64,000 nt of DNA from Sporocytophaga myxococcoides DSM 11118 (GTDB lineage Bacteria; Bacteroidota; Bacteroidia; Cytophagales; Cytophagaceae), in the NCBI RefSeq assembly GCF_000426725.1, contig NZ_KE384560.1, positions 62,001 to 126,000 on the forward strand. Reading direction: 5' to 3'. Positions within the stretch are counted from its first letter, which is position 1. Each line of letters starts with the position of its first letter. The notes beneath the pieces were generated by a model. That model was not told where the DNA came from. It saw nothing but the letters and a program-made list of their open reading frames with translations, and ran no database searches. The translations under genes were made by a program, and so were the position numbers. Shown piece after piece: positions 35,676-45,191 of this stretch.

Positions 35676-37100
35676 TTAATTTTTGCTAGTTAAGTATTTG
35701 GAGAAAGCTAATAAGCTGCTCTCTTCAAATGCTTTTGTCATGATCTGAATACCGATCGGCAAACCTTGGCTGTCGTTTCCGGCAGGCACCGAGATTGCAG
35801 GAATTCCTGAGAGGTTCGCCTGAACTGTAAACACGTCGGCGAGGTACATTGAGATGGGATCTTCTGTTTTCTCTCCTATCTTAAACGCTGTAGTAGGAGT
35901 GGTTGGTATAACCAGAAAGTCAACATCTGAAAGTATTTTTTCAGTTTGTTCCTTAATCAGTCTTCTGACCTTTTGCGCTTTGGTATAGTACGCATCATAA
36001 TAACCCGCACTGAGCACAAAAGTTCCAAGCATAATTCTTCTCTTTACTTCTGCTCCGAAGGCTTCTGACCTTGTCTTTTTATAGAGGCTTTGCAAATCAG
36101 TAGCTTCAGAACTTCTGTAACCGTATTTTACGCCATCGTATCTGGAAAGGTTGGAACTAGCTTCCGCAGTTGTAAGGATATAATAGGTAGGAAGAATGTA
36201 TTCCAGCAAAGAAAATTCAACAGGTTTAACTGTATGTCCCTCTTTTTCAAGGGTAGTTAAAATGTCCTTAGTTTTTTTACGGATGTCTTCGTGTACACCC
36301 GGACTTTCGACAGACTCTTTTAAATATCCGATCTTTACTTTTTTGCCAAAGTCAAGCGACTTTGAATAAGTCGGAACTTCTTTGTGTGAAACTGTGCTGT
36401 CAAAGTTATCGGCACCAGCCATGATCTCAAGTAAAAGAGCTGCGTCTTCTACTGATCTTGAGATGATACCTATAGTGTCAAATGAGGAAGAATAAGCAAT
36501 AAGGCCGTATCTGGAGATACGGGAATAGGTGGGTTTTAATCCATAGATACCGCAGAAAGCTGCAGGTTGTCTAACAGAACCTCCAGTATCTGATCCAAGA
36601 GAAGCAAGACAAAGATCAGCTTGTACTGCTACCGCAGATCCGCCTGAAGATCCTCCGGGTACTCTGGTGGTATCAGCTTCATTTAAAGAGGGACCGAATG
36701 CAGAATTTTCATTGGAAGACCCCATAGCAAACTCGTCACAATTTTGCCTTCCAATGATAATTGCATCCTCATCAATAATTCTTTGAACTGCAGTTCCGTT
36801 AAACTGAGAAATAAATCCGGACAGAATTTTACTGGAACCTTGAAGTCCATGGTTTTTATGACATAGAACATCTTTTATTCCAATGACCATTCCTGCAAGT
36901 TTCCCTGCTTTGCCTTCTTTTATTTTCTGATCAACTTCGATTGCTTTGGCTAATGCTTCTGTTTCATAAACTTCCAGATAAGCATTTAGGTGAGCTTTTT
37001 TCTTGATATTACCTAAGTAATATTCTGTAAGCGATCTGCATGAAATCAGTCCTTTGTTAAGGTCTGAACGTACTTCTTCTAAAGAATTATATCTTTTCAA
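35676..37100 (-). CDS. gatA: Asp-tRNA(Asn)/Glu-tRNA(Gln) amidotransferase subunit A
   Basis: Amidase subunit of GatCAB, which converts Glu-tRNA(Gln) or Asp-tRNA(Asn) to the amidated form. In the 474-residue protein the Ser-Ser-Lys triad of amidase-signature enzymes is intact: Lys76 in VIGIKDVLC, Ser151 in PGGSSGGSA and Ser175 in SDTGGSVRQPA; the spacing is the same as I recall for Staphylococcus GatA. GatB and GatC are not in the window, so the subunits are encoded apart. It lies between tatA (21-base gap) and the transglycosylase gene in one operon. Confidence 0.95.
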   Translation of the reverse strand: MKRYNSLEEVRSDLNKGLISCRSLTEYYLGNIKKKAHLNAYLEVYETEALAKAIEVDQKIKEGKAGKLAGMVIGIKDVLCHKNHGLQGSSKILSGFISQFNGTAVQRIIDEDAIIIGRQNCDEFAMGSSNENSAFGPSLNEADTTRVPGGSSGGSAVAVQADLCLASLGSDTGGSVRQPAAFCGIYGLKPTYSRISRYGLIAYSSSFDTIGIISRSVEDAALLLEIMAGADNFDSTVSHKEVPTYSKSLDFGKKVKIGYLKESVESPGVHEDIRKKTKDILTTLEKEGHTVKPVEFSLLEYILPTYYILTTAEASSNLSRYDGVKYGYRSSEATDLQSLYKKTRSEAFGAEVKRRIMLGTFVLSAGYYDAYYTKAQKVRRLIKEQTEKILSDVDFLVIPTTPTTAFKIGEKTEDPISMYLADVFTVQANLSGIPAISVPAGNDSQGLPIGIQIMTKAFEESSLLAFSKYLTSKN

Positions 37101-37121
37101 TTCCCCTCCCTAATTATTGGT

Positions 37122-37325
37122 TTATTTTTTATCCTCTTTTGCGCCTTCTTCGATTTCGCTTTTGATTTCTTTAGTGGCGTCTTTAAATTCTCTGATACCT
37201 CTTCCTACTCCTCTTGCAAGTTCAGGGATTTTCTTGGCACCAAACAATAATATTACTACGGTAAGGATAAGAAATACTTCCCAGCCTCCCATATTTGGAA
37301 GAAATAAGAACATTGAATAAGCCAT
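37122..37325 (-). CDS. tatA: Twin-arginine translocase subunit TatA/E
   Basis: A 67-residue pore-forming subunit of the Tat system that exports folded proteins. One N-terminal membrane helix ([15 protein letters not shown]) is followed by the hinge [14 protein letters not shown] and an amphipathic, then charged tail ([16 protein letters not shown]). This is the normal TatA shape; TatC is not in the window. First gene of the tatA-gatA-transglycosylase operon, with a consensus promoter 37-67 bases upstream. Confidence 0.95.
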   Translation of the reverse strand: MAYSMFLFLPNMGGWEVFLILTVVILLFGAKKIPELARGVGRGIREFKDATKEIKSEIEEGAKEDKK

Positions 37326-37361
37326 TTTCTTAGATATTTATAAAATATTAAATAATTTACA

Positions 37362-37392
37362 CAAAGATAGGTAATAAACTGCAGGCCGCAAA
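37362..37392 (-). promoter_or_regulatory. Consensus Bacteroidetes promoter of the tatA operon
   Basis: On the minus strand TTTG (37392-37389), a 19-base spacer, then TATCTTTG (37369-37362): an exact match to TTTG-N19-21-TAnnTTTG. The tatA ATG lies 37 bases beyond the -7 element. Confidence 0.75.
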
Positions 37393-37518
37393 ACCCAAAT
37401 CCTGAAGGCAGGAATTGAAATGTGGAAAACTTTCCTTGTAAACTTCTTTTAGTGAGTCAATTATAAATTTGCCTGACTTTCTTCAGGAGATTTTTAATTG
37501 CAATTTAATTGGCCTGGT

Positions 37519-38784
37519 TTATTTAATGTAAAGCCATTTTTCAGGGTCTAATTTTTCATTGTTTTTCCAGATCTGGAATTGCAGTTCAGAAACGTCATTC
37601 TTATCTGTATAAATATATCCTAGCGGTGTTTTGGCGTCAATTTCCTGCCCGGTTTTAACCAATACGGTTTTTAGCTTGGCATATACGGAAAAATACTCTC
37701 CATGCTGCACCATTACTACGTAATTCATTCCTGGTACCTCAGCTACTGCAATTACTTTTCCTCTAAAGACACTTCTAACCTGTTCATCTTTCAAGGTTTG
37801 AATGTCTACTCCCAGATTTTCTACATATACTCCTTTTAATACCGGATGTGGCTGTTTCCCGAAATGGTGGGAGACACTTCCATGAACAACAGGCCAGGGA
37901 AGCTTAGCCATATTTCCAGCAAAGGAATTGGACAAATTATTCGCCTCTGGTGTCAGATTTGGTGATACAGGGGCACTTTTACTATTAGACTTTCCCGAAT
38001 GCTTATCTTTTGCTTCACGTTCTTTTGCTTCTTTAGCGGCTTTTGCAGCTTCTCGTTCTGCTTTTTCTCTTTCTTCTTTTATTAAATCTGTGATGAGTTT
38101 TTCAAGTTTCCTGATAGATTTTTTTCTATTCTCTAGTTCTTTAATCAGCTCTTTTTCCTTATTGCTTAATTCTTTTACAACTTCATTTTGCTGAACTTTT
38201 AACTCTTCAAGATTTCTGGTCTCAGTCGTTTTATTGTCAATAAGCGCCTGCTTTTCTCTTTTCTTTTGTTCCAGTCTTCTTTTTTGTTTTGCCAAAGAAG
38301 CTTTTACTTTTTCTATCACTTCAACCTGGCTTTTTCTCGCTTCAGAATACTGTCTGAAGTATTTTATCCTTTGAAGCATTTGATTGAATGATTCTGAAGC
38401 AAAAATAAATGTTAGCTTATCATAGTAGTTATTGACTTTTGAAGCGGTGTAAATCATTTCCGCATATTCATCCTTCAAGACTTCAATATCACTTTCCAAA
38501 GCAGCAATAAAGTCTTCAGTCTCAAGAATGTCCTGATCAAGTAATTCAATTTCTTTTGTTATAGAATTGATCAACGCGTTTCTGGCGCTGATTTGCTGGG
38601 TAAGTGCAGAAAGCTGTCCTAATGTCGCTTCTTTTTTAGATTTTGTTTCCTGTAGAATTCTATGAGCTTCCTGAATTTTTCTCAGATTTTCTTCTTTTTC
38701 TTTTTCTAGTTGCGATTTACTTTTTTGTCCGAAGGCAACAAATGAGGAGAGAAGAAGAAGTAAAAAAATACTAACGGTTTTCAA
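37519..38784 (-). CDS. EnvC-like murein hydrolase activator (coiled coil plus degenerate M23 domain)
   Basis: A 421-residue periplasmic protein: signal peptide ending VAFGQ, coiled coil about 20-245, a Lys/Glu/Ala-rich linker, then an M23 LytM domain in the last 125 residues. The zinc ligands of active M23 peptidases are changed: the HxxxD site reads ENLGVD and the final HxH reads ELQFQ. This matches EnvC-type proteins, which activate amidases instead of cutting peptidoglycan. The frame is open to 38880, but the extra residues lack sense; TTG at 38784 (KTVSIFLLLLLSSF) gives a clean signal peptide and a 14-base overlap with DUF4292. Last gene of its operon. Confidence 0.87.
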   Translation of the reverse strand: MKTVSIFLLLLLSSFVAFGQKSKSQLEKEKEENLRKIQEAHRILQETKSKKEATLGQLSALTQQISARNALINSITKEIELLDQDILETEDFIAALESDIEVLKDEYAEMIYTASKVNNYYDKLTFIFASESFNQMLQRIKYFRQYSEARKSQVEVIEKVKASLAKQKRRLEQKKREKQALIDNKTTETRNLEELKVQQNEVVKELSNKEKELIKELENRKKSIRKLEKLITDLIKEEREKAEREAAKAAKEAKEREAKDKHSGKSNSKSAPVSPNLTPEANNLSNSFAGNMAKLPWPVVHGSVSHHFGKQPHPVLKGVYVENLGVDIQTLKDEQVRSVFRGKVIAVAEVPGMNYVVMVQHGEYFSVYAKLKTVLVKTGQEIDAKTPLGYIYTDKNDVSELQFQIWKNNEKLDPEKWLYIK

Positions 38785-39538
38785 ATCTTCTAGGGACGTT
38801 AAAGGGGAAACCGAGCTCTTTTTCAGGGAATTCCACTTTAGTGTAATCAGCGTCGATTGTAGTTTGAAGAACAGTCCCACCTTGCTTGTAATTTAAATTG
38901 ACCGAAATCTTATTGGGAAAATTATAATTATTTATCGGTGCAAAGTTATCATAATTTATGATGAGATGGTTATGATTTACTTTTTCAGTTAATTCAAGTT
39001 TTTTAAGAACCATTGAAACCAATGAAATGAAGTTGGTTGCAATAAGGTTAGTTTTGTGTTGTTCTACAGTGCAAGTGCTTGTTTCAGCGTTTTTTATGAT
39101 TTTATCATGGTGGTCCCTTTTAAAGGGCATATTTCCAACCAAAAGTGCTTGTATAGTAGGAAGGTCCATTGGCACATTGAATTTGTGACTTAAAAAAGAT
39201 AAATCATAGGAGGAATACTTATTATTAATTCTGTCAATCATATAGACAGAATCTTTAAGTATAAGACAACGTGCTGCTTCTATGCCAAGAGCAGGAGAAA
39301 TTGAAAGCCAGACAATACTGTCTTTCTTCATTCTGATATTTACAGTAAAATGAAGATCCTGTTCATTGTCTTTAAAATCTACTTTTGCTTTAGCGGAAAA
39401 ATAGTTGTAGTCGATTTCTTGAACTGTAAGGTTAATTATCTCTTCCTGAGTTGCTGTTGTAGGCGTCAGATTTTTTTTACAGGAAGAGAATATTAAAGTC
39501 AGGCTAAATAAGAAAAAGAGACTTTTAATATTATTCAT
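38771..39538 (-). CDS. DUF4292 lipoprotein
   Basis: A 255-residue outer- or inner-membrane lipoprotein, with signal helix and lipobox FSSC (Cys20 counted from ATG 39538). The remainder is rich in beta strands with alternating polar/apolar residues, and the family is thought to share the LolA/LolB-type fold, so a role in lipoprotein or lipid handling is possible but unproved. The frame could begin at 39568, yet ATG 39538 overlaps the TPR gene stop by eight bases and gives the proper signal. Its place between a TPR protein and an EnvC-like protein is, from memory, widely conserved in Bacteroidetes. Confidence 0.85.
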   Translation of the reverse strand: MNNIKSLFFLFSLTLIFSSCKKNLTPTTATQEEIINLTVQEIDYNYFSAKAKVDFKDNEQDLHFTVNIRMKKDSIVWLSISPALGIEAARCLILKDSVYMIDRINNKYSSYDLSFLSHKFNVPMDLPTIQALLVGNMPFKRDHHDKIIKNAETSTCTVEQHKTNLIATNFISLVSMVLKKLELTEKVNHNHLIINYDNFAPINNYNFPNKISVNLNYKQGGTVLQTTIDADYTKVEFPEKELGFPFNVPRRFENR

Positions 39539-41246
39539 AAATTTTTTTGTCTCTAATTTTCTTATCAATAAACTCGCTTGTTTCGCCTGCGACTTTGGCT
39601 TTTTGCCAGTACTCTAATGCTTTATCTTTCTCTCCAAGCTGGTAGAGTACATCTCCATAGTGCTCGTAAATGGTACCATTGGTTGTGCTTAAAGCTGCCT
39701 TTTCAAGGTATATTTTAGCATTAGGATAATCTTTGAGAATATACAGCACCCATCCAAATGTATCCAGGAAAGTAGGTTCGGAAGGATATTCTTTTATAAG
39801 TCTTTCACATAATGTTTTTGCATGGTCCAGCTTATCTTTTCTTAAAGAAAGAAAATAACTGTAATTGTTCAATACATGTGCGTTTTTACTGTCAAACTTC
39901 AGCACTTCTTCATATGCGTCATCTGATTTTTGAAATTCTTTTGCTCCATTGTAGGCATCTCCAAGCTGCATGAGGAATTGAAGTTTGAGATCATTGTTTG
40001 ATGAAGAAAGCTTTTTGCCCTCTTCCAGCGCTTCAATTGCTCTGTTATAATTACTTTTCATCAAGTAAGCACCTCCCTTGTATAACCAGAGTACAGCCTG
40101 ATTTGGGAATATTTCCAATGCCTGTTCAGAATGTCTAATTAAGCTATCACGGCGGTTAAGATCAGAGTCTAACATCAGGATCTGATTCCAGAGATTAAAA
40201 TTATTTGGATTCAGATTTTTGGACTGGGTGTAATTCAGAAGGGCTTTTTCTTTATTCCCGGCAATAAAATAAACATCGCCACTTGCACCATATGCTGCAG
40301 CATCTGAAGGATGTACTTTCTTCAAATCTTCACACAGAAATATTAACTGGTCTTGAGATAGTTTATCAGTTGGAAGTTTTTTAAGATCTTCAAGCAATGT
40401 GATTTTGGAGGCAATGTCAACTTCAGGGTTTTGAAATGCTTTAGAAATGGCTTTGAGTGACTTGTCATATTCTCCCTGATTTTTATAGTAGTCAGCCAGA
40501 GCGATCCATGCATATCCATTATCCGGCTCTTCTTTCACCAGAGTCTCTAATATAGCGAGACCTTCTTTTTCCTTATTATTAGAATATAGAATTTCAGCCT
40601 GTCTTATTTTAAATTCGCTTTCTTCAGGGTAGGCATTGATTAGACTTTCTCCCTCAGCAATAGCTTCTTTAAGTTTATTGCCCTGAAGGAAGATGAGTTG
40701 TTTCTGTTTACTTACTTCGGGAGTTTTTCCAAAGTGAGATTCAATTTTGTCATATATCTTTATTGCTTCTTCAACATTATTTGTATACAGGTAAAGTGCT
40801 GCAAGATCAAAAAGATAGTCTTCAGTGTCCGGTACTTCTGCAAGAAGTTTTTTTATTACTTTAAGAGCTTCAGGATAGTCCTGTTTTTTCTCATAGATTT
40901 CGCCCAAAAGAAGATAGTAGTATTTGTTCTTCGGGTCTTGCTTTAAAGATTTTTGAGCATAGCTGATGGCCTGGTCGTATTTGTCTTGCTGAAGTGCAAG
41001 CTTACCCAGCATGTAATTGATCCCGGCATTTTCCGGATTTATTTCGTAGGCTTTCTGAAAATTGCTGAGGGCATCAGCGTAGTTATTTAAAACATACAGC
41101 TTCATGCCCTCAGTAAAATAGCCTTCTGCAATCAGATATTTCTCCTTTTTGTCGGCTTTGGATTTTTTTTGGCCAAAACCCTCTTGAACTGACAATAAGT
41201 AAAATAGAAAAAATGGTATTGCAAAAGTAACAAGTAATCTTTTCAT
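39531..41246 (-). CDS. Exported TPR-repeat protein
   Basis: A 571-residue protein made almost entirely of tetratricopeptide repeats after a signal peptide (1-25, ending EGFGQ). At least ten repeats are visible from about residue 40 to 560, for example YFTEGMKLYVLNNYADALSN, YAWIALADYYKNQGEYDKSL and IYEHYGDVLYQLGEKDKAL. TPR proteins of this kind scaffold envelope complexes. It starts eight bases after the nucleotidyltransferase stop and overlaps the DUF4292 start, so it sits in the middle of a tightly coupled operon. Specific partners are unknown. Confidence 0.9.
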   Translation of the reverse strand: MKRLLVTFAIPFFLFYLLSVQEGFGQKKSKADKKEKYLIAEGYFTEGMKLYVLNNYADALSNFQKAYEINPENAGINYMLGKLALQQDKYDQAISYAQKSLKQDPKNKYYYLLLGEIYEKKQDYPEALKVIKKLLAEVPDTEDYLFDLAALYLYTNNVEEAIKIYDKIESHFGKTPEVSKQKQLIFLQGNKLKEAIAEGESLINAYPEESEFKIRQAEILYSNNKEKEGLAILETLVKEEPDNGYAWIALADYYKNQGEYDKSLKAISKAFQNPEVDIASKITLLEDLKKLPTDKLSQDQLIFLCEDLKKVHPSDAAAYGASGDVYFIAGNKEKALLNYTQSKNLNPNNFNLWNQILMLDSDLNRRDSLIRHSEQALEIFPNQAVLWLYKGGAYLMKSNYNRAIEALEEGKKLSSSNNDLKLQFLMQLGDAYNGAKEFQKSDDAYEEVLKFDSKNAHVLNNYSYFLSLRKDKLDHAKTLCERLIKEYPSEPTFLDTFGWVLYILKDYPNAKIYLEKAALSTTNGTIYEHYGDVLYQLGEKDKALEYWQKAKVAGETSEFIDKKIRDKKIYE

Positions 41247-41254
41247 AAATAATA

Positions 41255-42259
41255 TTAAAGCACAATGGTATTGAAGTCTCCAACACTTAAGTCGGATGGT
41301 TTTCCTTCAAAGGTAGCAGAATTTCCAAGCATCGAATTGCTGATGTTGGCGTTCTTAACTAAGGCCTTTTCCTGGATTATAGACTTTTTAACCACAGAAT
41401 CAGTAATTTTTGTTCCATTTCCAACAGAAACGTAAGGTCCTAATATTGTATTGCTGATTTCAGCATTTTCACCCACATAAACCGGAGGTATGATTACAGA
41501 ATTTGTAATTTTTGCAGATTTAGCAACAAGTTGCTGATCCTTAATGTAATCCAGATATCTTTCGTTGGTCTGAACAGTAGAGTCTTTATTTCCGCAATCG
41601 AGCCATTCGGTAACTTTTCCCGGCTTAAATTTAGTCCCTTTGTTTTTCATATTATCAAGTGCATTGGTAAGCTGATACTCACCTTTGTCCTTGATATTGT
41701 TGTCGATAAGGTACTGAAGTTCTTTTGAAAGATATTCTCCGTCTTTGAAATAGTAGATACCTATAATTGCAAGGTCGGATACAAATGTCTCCGGTTTTTC
41801 TACAAATTTAGTAATTTCTTCTTTCTCATTCAGAGTTACTACTCCAAATGGTTTTGGATCTTCCACTTTTTGTACCCAGATAATGCCTTCAGAAGCAGTG
41901 TCAAGTTTAAAATCTGCTTTAAAAAGAGTATCTGCAAATGCTACCACAAGATTTCCTTTTAGTGATTCTTTTGCACAAAGAATTGCATGAGCAGTACCCA
42001 ATGCTTCTTCCTGATAGTAAATGCTTCCTTTAGCACCAACTGACGCAGCAATTTCCATCAGTTTTTTTTCTACTTCTTTTCCAAAGTTACCAATGATGAA
42101 TGCTACTTCGTCTACTTTTGTCCCGCAAACCTTGGCAATATCCTCTACAAGTCTCTGTACAATAGGCTTGCCAGCGATCGGGATAAGTGGTTTTGGAACA
42201 GTCAAGGTATGAGGGCGCATTCTCTTGCCCATTCCCGCCATTGGAATAATTATCTTCAT
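41255..42259 (-). CDS. NDP-sugar pyrophosphorylase (nucleotidyltransferase)
   Basis: A 334-residue sugar-1-phosphate nucleotidyltransferase. The N-terminal Rossmann-like domain has the signature IPMAGMGKRMRPHTLTVPKPLIPIAGKP, the sugar-binding loops EEALGTAHAI and FVEKPE, and GNKDSTVQTNERYL; the C-terminal part (about 245-334) has hexapeptide repeats forming a left-handed beta helix. It resembles RmlA/GlmU-type enzymes, but which sugar and nucleotide it uses cannot be told. Downstream of dut and a flippase and upstream of the TPR gene, it may supply an activated sugar for envelope polysaccharide. Confidence 0.88.
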   Translation of the reverse strand: MKIIIPMAGMGKRMRPHTLTVPKPLIPIAGKPIVQRLVEDIAKVCGTKVDEVAFIIGNFGKEVEKKLMEIAASVGAKGSIYYQEEALGTAHAILCAKESLKGNLVVAFADTLFKADFKLDTASEGIIWVQKVEDPKPFGVVTLNEKEEITKFVEKPETFVSDLAIIGIYYFKDGEYLSKELQYLIDNNIKDKGEYQLTNALDNMKNKGTKFKPGKVTEWLDCGNKDSTVQTNERYLDYIKDQQLVAKSAKITNSVIIPPVYVGENAEISNTILGPYVSVGNGTKITDSVVKKSIIQEKALVKNANISNSMLGNSATFEGKPSDLSVGDFNTIVL

Positions 42260-42318
42260 ACTTAAAAATTAGTTAAGGTTATTATAGTTAAGGATTATAT
42301 CAAAATATCTCTGCAAAA

Positions 42319-42753
42319 TTATCTGGTTCCGGTACTGCCGAATCCGCCTGCCGCCCTTTGGGAATTGGCTAGCTCCTTAACAGATAACCAGCTAATTTGT
42401 TCATATTTACTTATTACCATTTGTGCAATTCTTTCTCCGTCGTTAATTAGAAATTCTTCTGTGGAAAGATTAACCAACAGAACTTTGATTTCTCCTCTGT
42501 AATCAGAATCTATAGTGCCAGGTGAATTGAGCACAGTAATTCCGTTTTTAAAAGCAAGACCACTTCTTGGTCTTATCTGTGCTTCATAACCCAAAGGGAG
42601 TTCAATAAATAATTTTGTGGAAATCAATGCCCGTTCCATTGGTTTTAATAAAACCGCATTGTCCAGATCAGCCCGCAAATCCATGCCTGCAGAACCTTCT
42701 GTCTGATAGGATGGAAGTCCGTGCTTGGAATTATTTATTATTCTTACCTGCAT
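42319..42753 (-). CDS. dut: dUTP diphosphatase (dUTPase)
   Basis: Hydrolyses dUTP to dUMP and keeps uracil out of DNA. The 144-residue trimeric-type enzyme shows all five motifs: [47 protein letters not shown] and the C-terminal [10 protein letters not shown] arm. Length and motifs are normal. It lies 35 bases after the flippase stop and 59 bases before the nucleotidyltransferase start, all on one strand. Confidence 0.97.
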   Translation of the reverse strand: MQVRIINNSKHGLPSYQTEGSAGMDLRADLDNAVLLKPMERALISTKLFIELPLGYEAQIRPRSGLAFKNGITVLNSPGTIDSDYRGEIKVLLVNLSTEEFLINDGERIAQMVISKYEQISWLSVKELANSQRAAGGFGSTGTR

Positions 42754-42788
42754 TTTTCAATTTTATAAGTCGGGTAAAAATACAAAAA

Positions 42789-44291
42789 TTATGATGCTTT
42801 AAAATTCATTTGCTTTCTTTCAATCAAAAATACCACAAATAGAAATGTGCCAAGCAGAATCACCTGAAAGCCGTAGCTCATAATACTACCTTTCCCGAAT
42901 GGATAACTGAGTGCTAGTATACTTAAAATAACAGCAAAGGTTAGATAAAATAGTGCGGAACCTATATTATATGGTACAGGAAAATACTTTTTACCCCATA
43001 AATAACTTACAGTAGACATTATGAAATAACATATTAATGTGGTGACTGCGCTGCCCATATATCCGAAAAAAGGTATCAGGATAAAGTTAGCAGTGATGGT
43101 GATCGCAGCACCAAGGATGCTTATCAGGGTACCAAGCTGGGTTTTGTCTGTTAGTTTGTACCAGATAGATAAATTATAATATATTCCAAGGAAAAGATTG
43201 GCCATTAAAAGAACCGGCACTACGAGTATACCTTCTCTGAAAATTTCTCCTCTCAATATTTTTTCAAATAGAGAAAGATTACAGCTGACAACAACATAAA
43301 GGAAAGCGCATGCTATCACAAACCATTTCATTACAGTTGCAAAGAGCTCCGGAGCATTTTTGTCTTTGGCCTGAGAAAAAAAGAAAGGATCGGAAGCATA
43401 TCTGAATGACTGCACTGCCAGAGTCATAAACATGGAGAGCCTGTAACAAGCTCCAAAAATGCCCAAAGCTTCAAGATTAGTTCTGTTTGGGTAAAAGCCT
43501 TCTGGTAAAACATATTTAAGAATGATCCTGCTTAGCATTTCATCAACCATTCCTGCAAGTCCAATGAATAGCATCGGAATTGAGTAGACAAGCATAGGCT
43601 TAAGTCTTTCCCAGTTAAAATCTATTTTGAAACCTTTAAATGTCTTTAGTAAAAAGAAGATTGTGAAAAAACTTGCTATAAGGTTTGAGATCAGGATGTA
43701 TTCAACAATATATTCTTCAGAGTAGAATGATTGAATCAATGGTTTCAAAGAAGGCAACTGTTCACCTGCAGCTATTTTTTTGCAGAACACAAGGAAAAAG
43801 ATATTAAAGCCAACATTTACCAGTATGTTAAATAGTTTAGCTGTTGCAAATACTCCTGCTTTGTTCTGGAGCCTTAGTCTGGCAAATGGAATTGCCAACA
43901 TCGAATCTATGGCGAGAATAGTCCCGAGAAGGATGAAGTAAGACGAATGTCCTTGATAATCCAAGCCATTTGCAATAGCAGGTGAAAGCAGAAGCACTGC
44001 GCCACTCATCAGGAGACTTGAAAAAATCAATGAAGTCTCGGACTGATTAAAAACAGTCTCTTCTGTAAGATTATCTTTAGTGGCAAATCGGAAATATGCA
44101 GTTTCCATACCATATAAATACAATATGTTAAAGAAAGCAACATAGGCGTAAAGCTCTGTTATTGTTCCGAACTGCACAGGTACTAAAACAGCGGTATAAA
44201 AGGGCACAAGCAAAAAATTGATCGCTCTTCCAAGTATACTGCTTAACCCATAAAGGGCTGTTTGCCCCGCTAATTTTTTGAGAAGTGACAT
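42789..44291 (-). CDS. Oligosaccharide flippase / Wzx-type polysaccharide exporter
   Basis: A 500-residue protein with about 14 membrane helices in the MATE/MVF (MOP) fold. The N-terminus LLKKLAGQTALYGLSSILGRAINFLLVPFYTAVL is typical of lipid-linked oligosaccharide flippases. It moves undecaprenyl-linked glycans across the inner membrane; the cargo is unknown. It is the first gene of the group dut-nucleotidyltransferase-TPR-DUF4292-EnvC-like. A terminator lies upstream and ends the preceding enoyl-CoA hydratase transcript, so transcription probably starts in between. Confidence 0.88.
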   Translation of the reverse strand: MSLLKKLAGQTALYGLSSILGRAINFLLVPFYTAVLVPVQFGTITELYAYVAFFNILYLYGMETAYFRFATKDNLTEETVFNQSETSLIFSSLLMSGAVLLLSPAIANGLDYQGHSSYFILLGTILAIDSMLAIPFARLRLQNKAGVFATAKLFNILVNVGFNIFFLVFCKKIAAGEQLPSLKPLIQSFYSEEYIVEYILISNLIASFFTIFFLLKTFKGFKIDFNWERLKPMLVYSIPMLFIGLAGMVDEMLSRIILKYVLPEGFYPNRTNLEALGIFGACYRLSMFMTLAVQSFRYASDPFFFSQAKDKNAPELFATVMKWFVIACAFLYVVVSCNLSLFEKILRGEIFREGILVVPVLLMANLFLGIYYNLSIWYKLTDKTQLGTLISILGAAITITANFILIPFFGYMGSAVTTLICYFIMSTVSYLWGKKYFPVPYNIGSALFYLTFAVILSILALSYPFGKGSIMSYGFQVILLGTFLFVVFLIERKQMNFKAS

Positions 44292-44294
44292 AAA

Positions 44295-44317
44295 TTAAAA
44301 AAGGGTTTTAAAACCCT
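44295..44317 (-). terminator. Terminator after the enoyl-CoA hydratase gene
   Basis: GGGTTTTAAAACCC (44303-44316) is a perfect palindrome; on the minus strand it is followed by a run of six T residues. It lies 50 bases after the stop of the crotonase gene and just before the flippase start. Confidence 0.8.
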
Positions 44318-44366
44318 CATTATATTGTATTTAAAGAATTGCTGGACTCAGAAAAACAGGGATTAA

Positions 44367-45155
44367 TTATTTCCCTTTAAATTCTGGTTTTCTTTTATCA
44401 AGAAATGCAGAAGTACCTTCGTGGAAATCTTCCGATTTGCAGCATATTCCGAATGAATTGGCTTCAGTCTGGTATCCGTCTTCCTCTTTTGAATAAGCTG
44501 CATTGATGCACTCAACAACCTGAGCAATGGCAATTGGAGCTTTATTGGTAATTTTATTTAATATTTCAAGGCATTTTGGTATCAGTTGATCTTTGTCGGT
44601 AACATGATTTACCAGGCCAATTGAGTATGCATCGCTAGCAGTAATCATATCTCCGGTCATGATCAATTCAAATGCTTTGCCTTTTCCTACAAGTTGTGGA
44701 AGCCTTTGTGTTCCGCCATAACCAGGGAGTATGCCAAGGGTGACTTCAGGAAGTCCGAATTTAGCATTGTCAGAGGCGATTCTTATATGACAAGCCATTG
44801 CCAGTTCGCAGCCTCCACCAAGGGCAAATCCATTAACAGCTGCAATTACCGGTTTAGGGCACTTTTCAAAAGCGTCAAAAATCTCCTGACCATATTCGGA
44901 AAATTTTCGGGCATTAACTTCCGGTACTTCCGATATTTCTTTTATATCAGCTCCAGCCACAAAAGCCTTTTCTCCAGCACCAGTAAGGAGTACACCTTTA
45001 ATGTTGTCTTCATCATAAGCTTTCTGAATTGCTTCTTTCAGTTCTTCCAGGGTTTTGTGATTCAACGCGTTCATTTTTTCCACCCTGCTGATGGTAATAT
45101 GAAGTATTCCGTCTTTTTCTGTTACTGATAAGTTTTTAAAATCCACCATTTGCAT
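44367..45155 (-). CDS. Enoyl-CoA hydratase / crotonase family protein
   Basis: A 262-residue crotonase-fold enzyme. The oxyanion-hole segments are AFVAGADIKE and GFALGGGCELAMACH, and the two catalytic glutamates sit in the usual places (GGCELA and GLPEVTLGILPGYGGTQRL). This is the short-chain enoyl-CoA hydratase type that hydrates crotonyl-CoA in beta-oxidation or butanoate metabolism. ATG at 45155 and at 45149 are both possible starts. It stands alone, ended by its own terminator. Confidence 0.92.
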   Translation of the reverse strand: MQMVDFKNLSVTEKDGILHITISRVEKMNALNHKTLEELKEAIQKAYDEDNIKGVLLTGAGEKAFVAGADIKEISEVPEVNARKFSEYGQEIFDAFEKCPKPVIAAVNGFALGGGCELAMACHIRIASDNAKFGLPEVTLGILPGYGGTQRLPQLVGKGKAFELIMTGDMITASDAYSIGLVNHVTDKDQLIPKCLEILNKITNKAPIAIAQVVECINAAYSKEEDGYQTEANSFGICCKSEDFHEGTSAFLDKRKPEFKGK

Positions 45156-45191
45156 AAAAAATATTGGGCTGAACTATTAAGATGATTAATG

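Noticed and set aside
38785-38880. Extended N-terminus of the EnvC-like protein
   Set aside because: The extra 32 residues overlap DUF4292 codons and mask a clean signal peptide that begins at TTG 38784.
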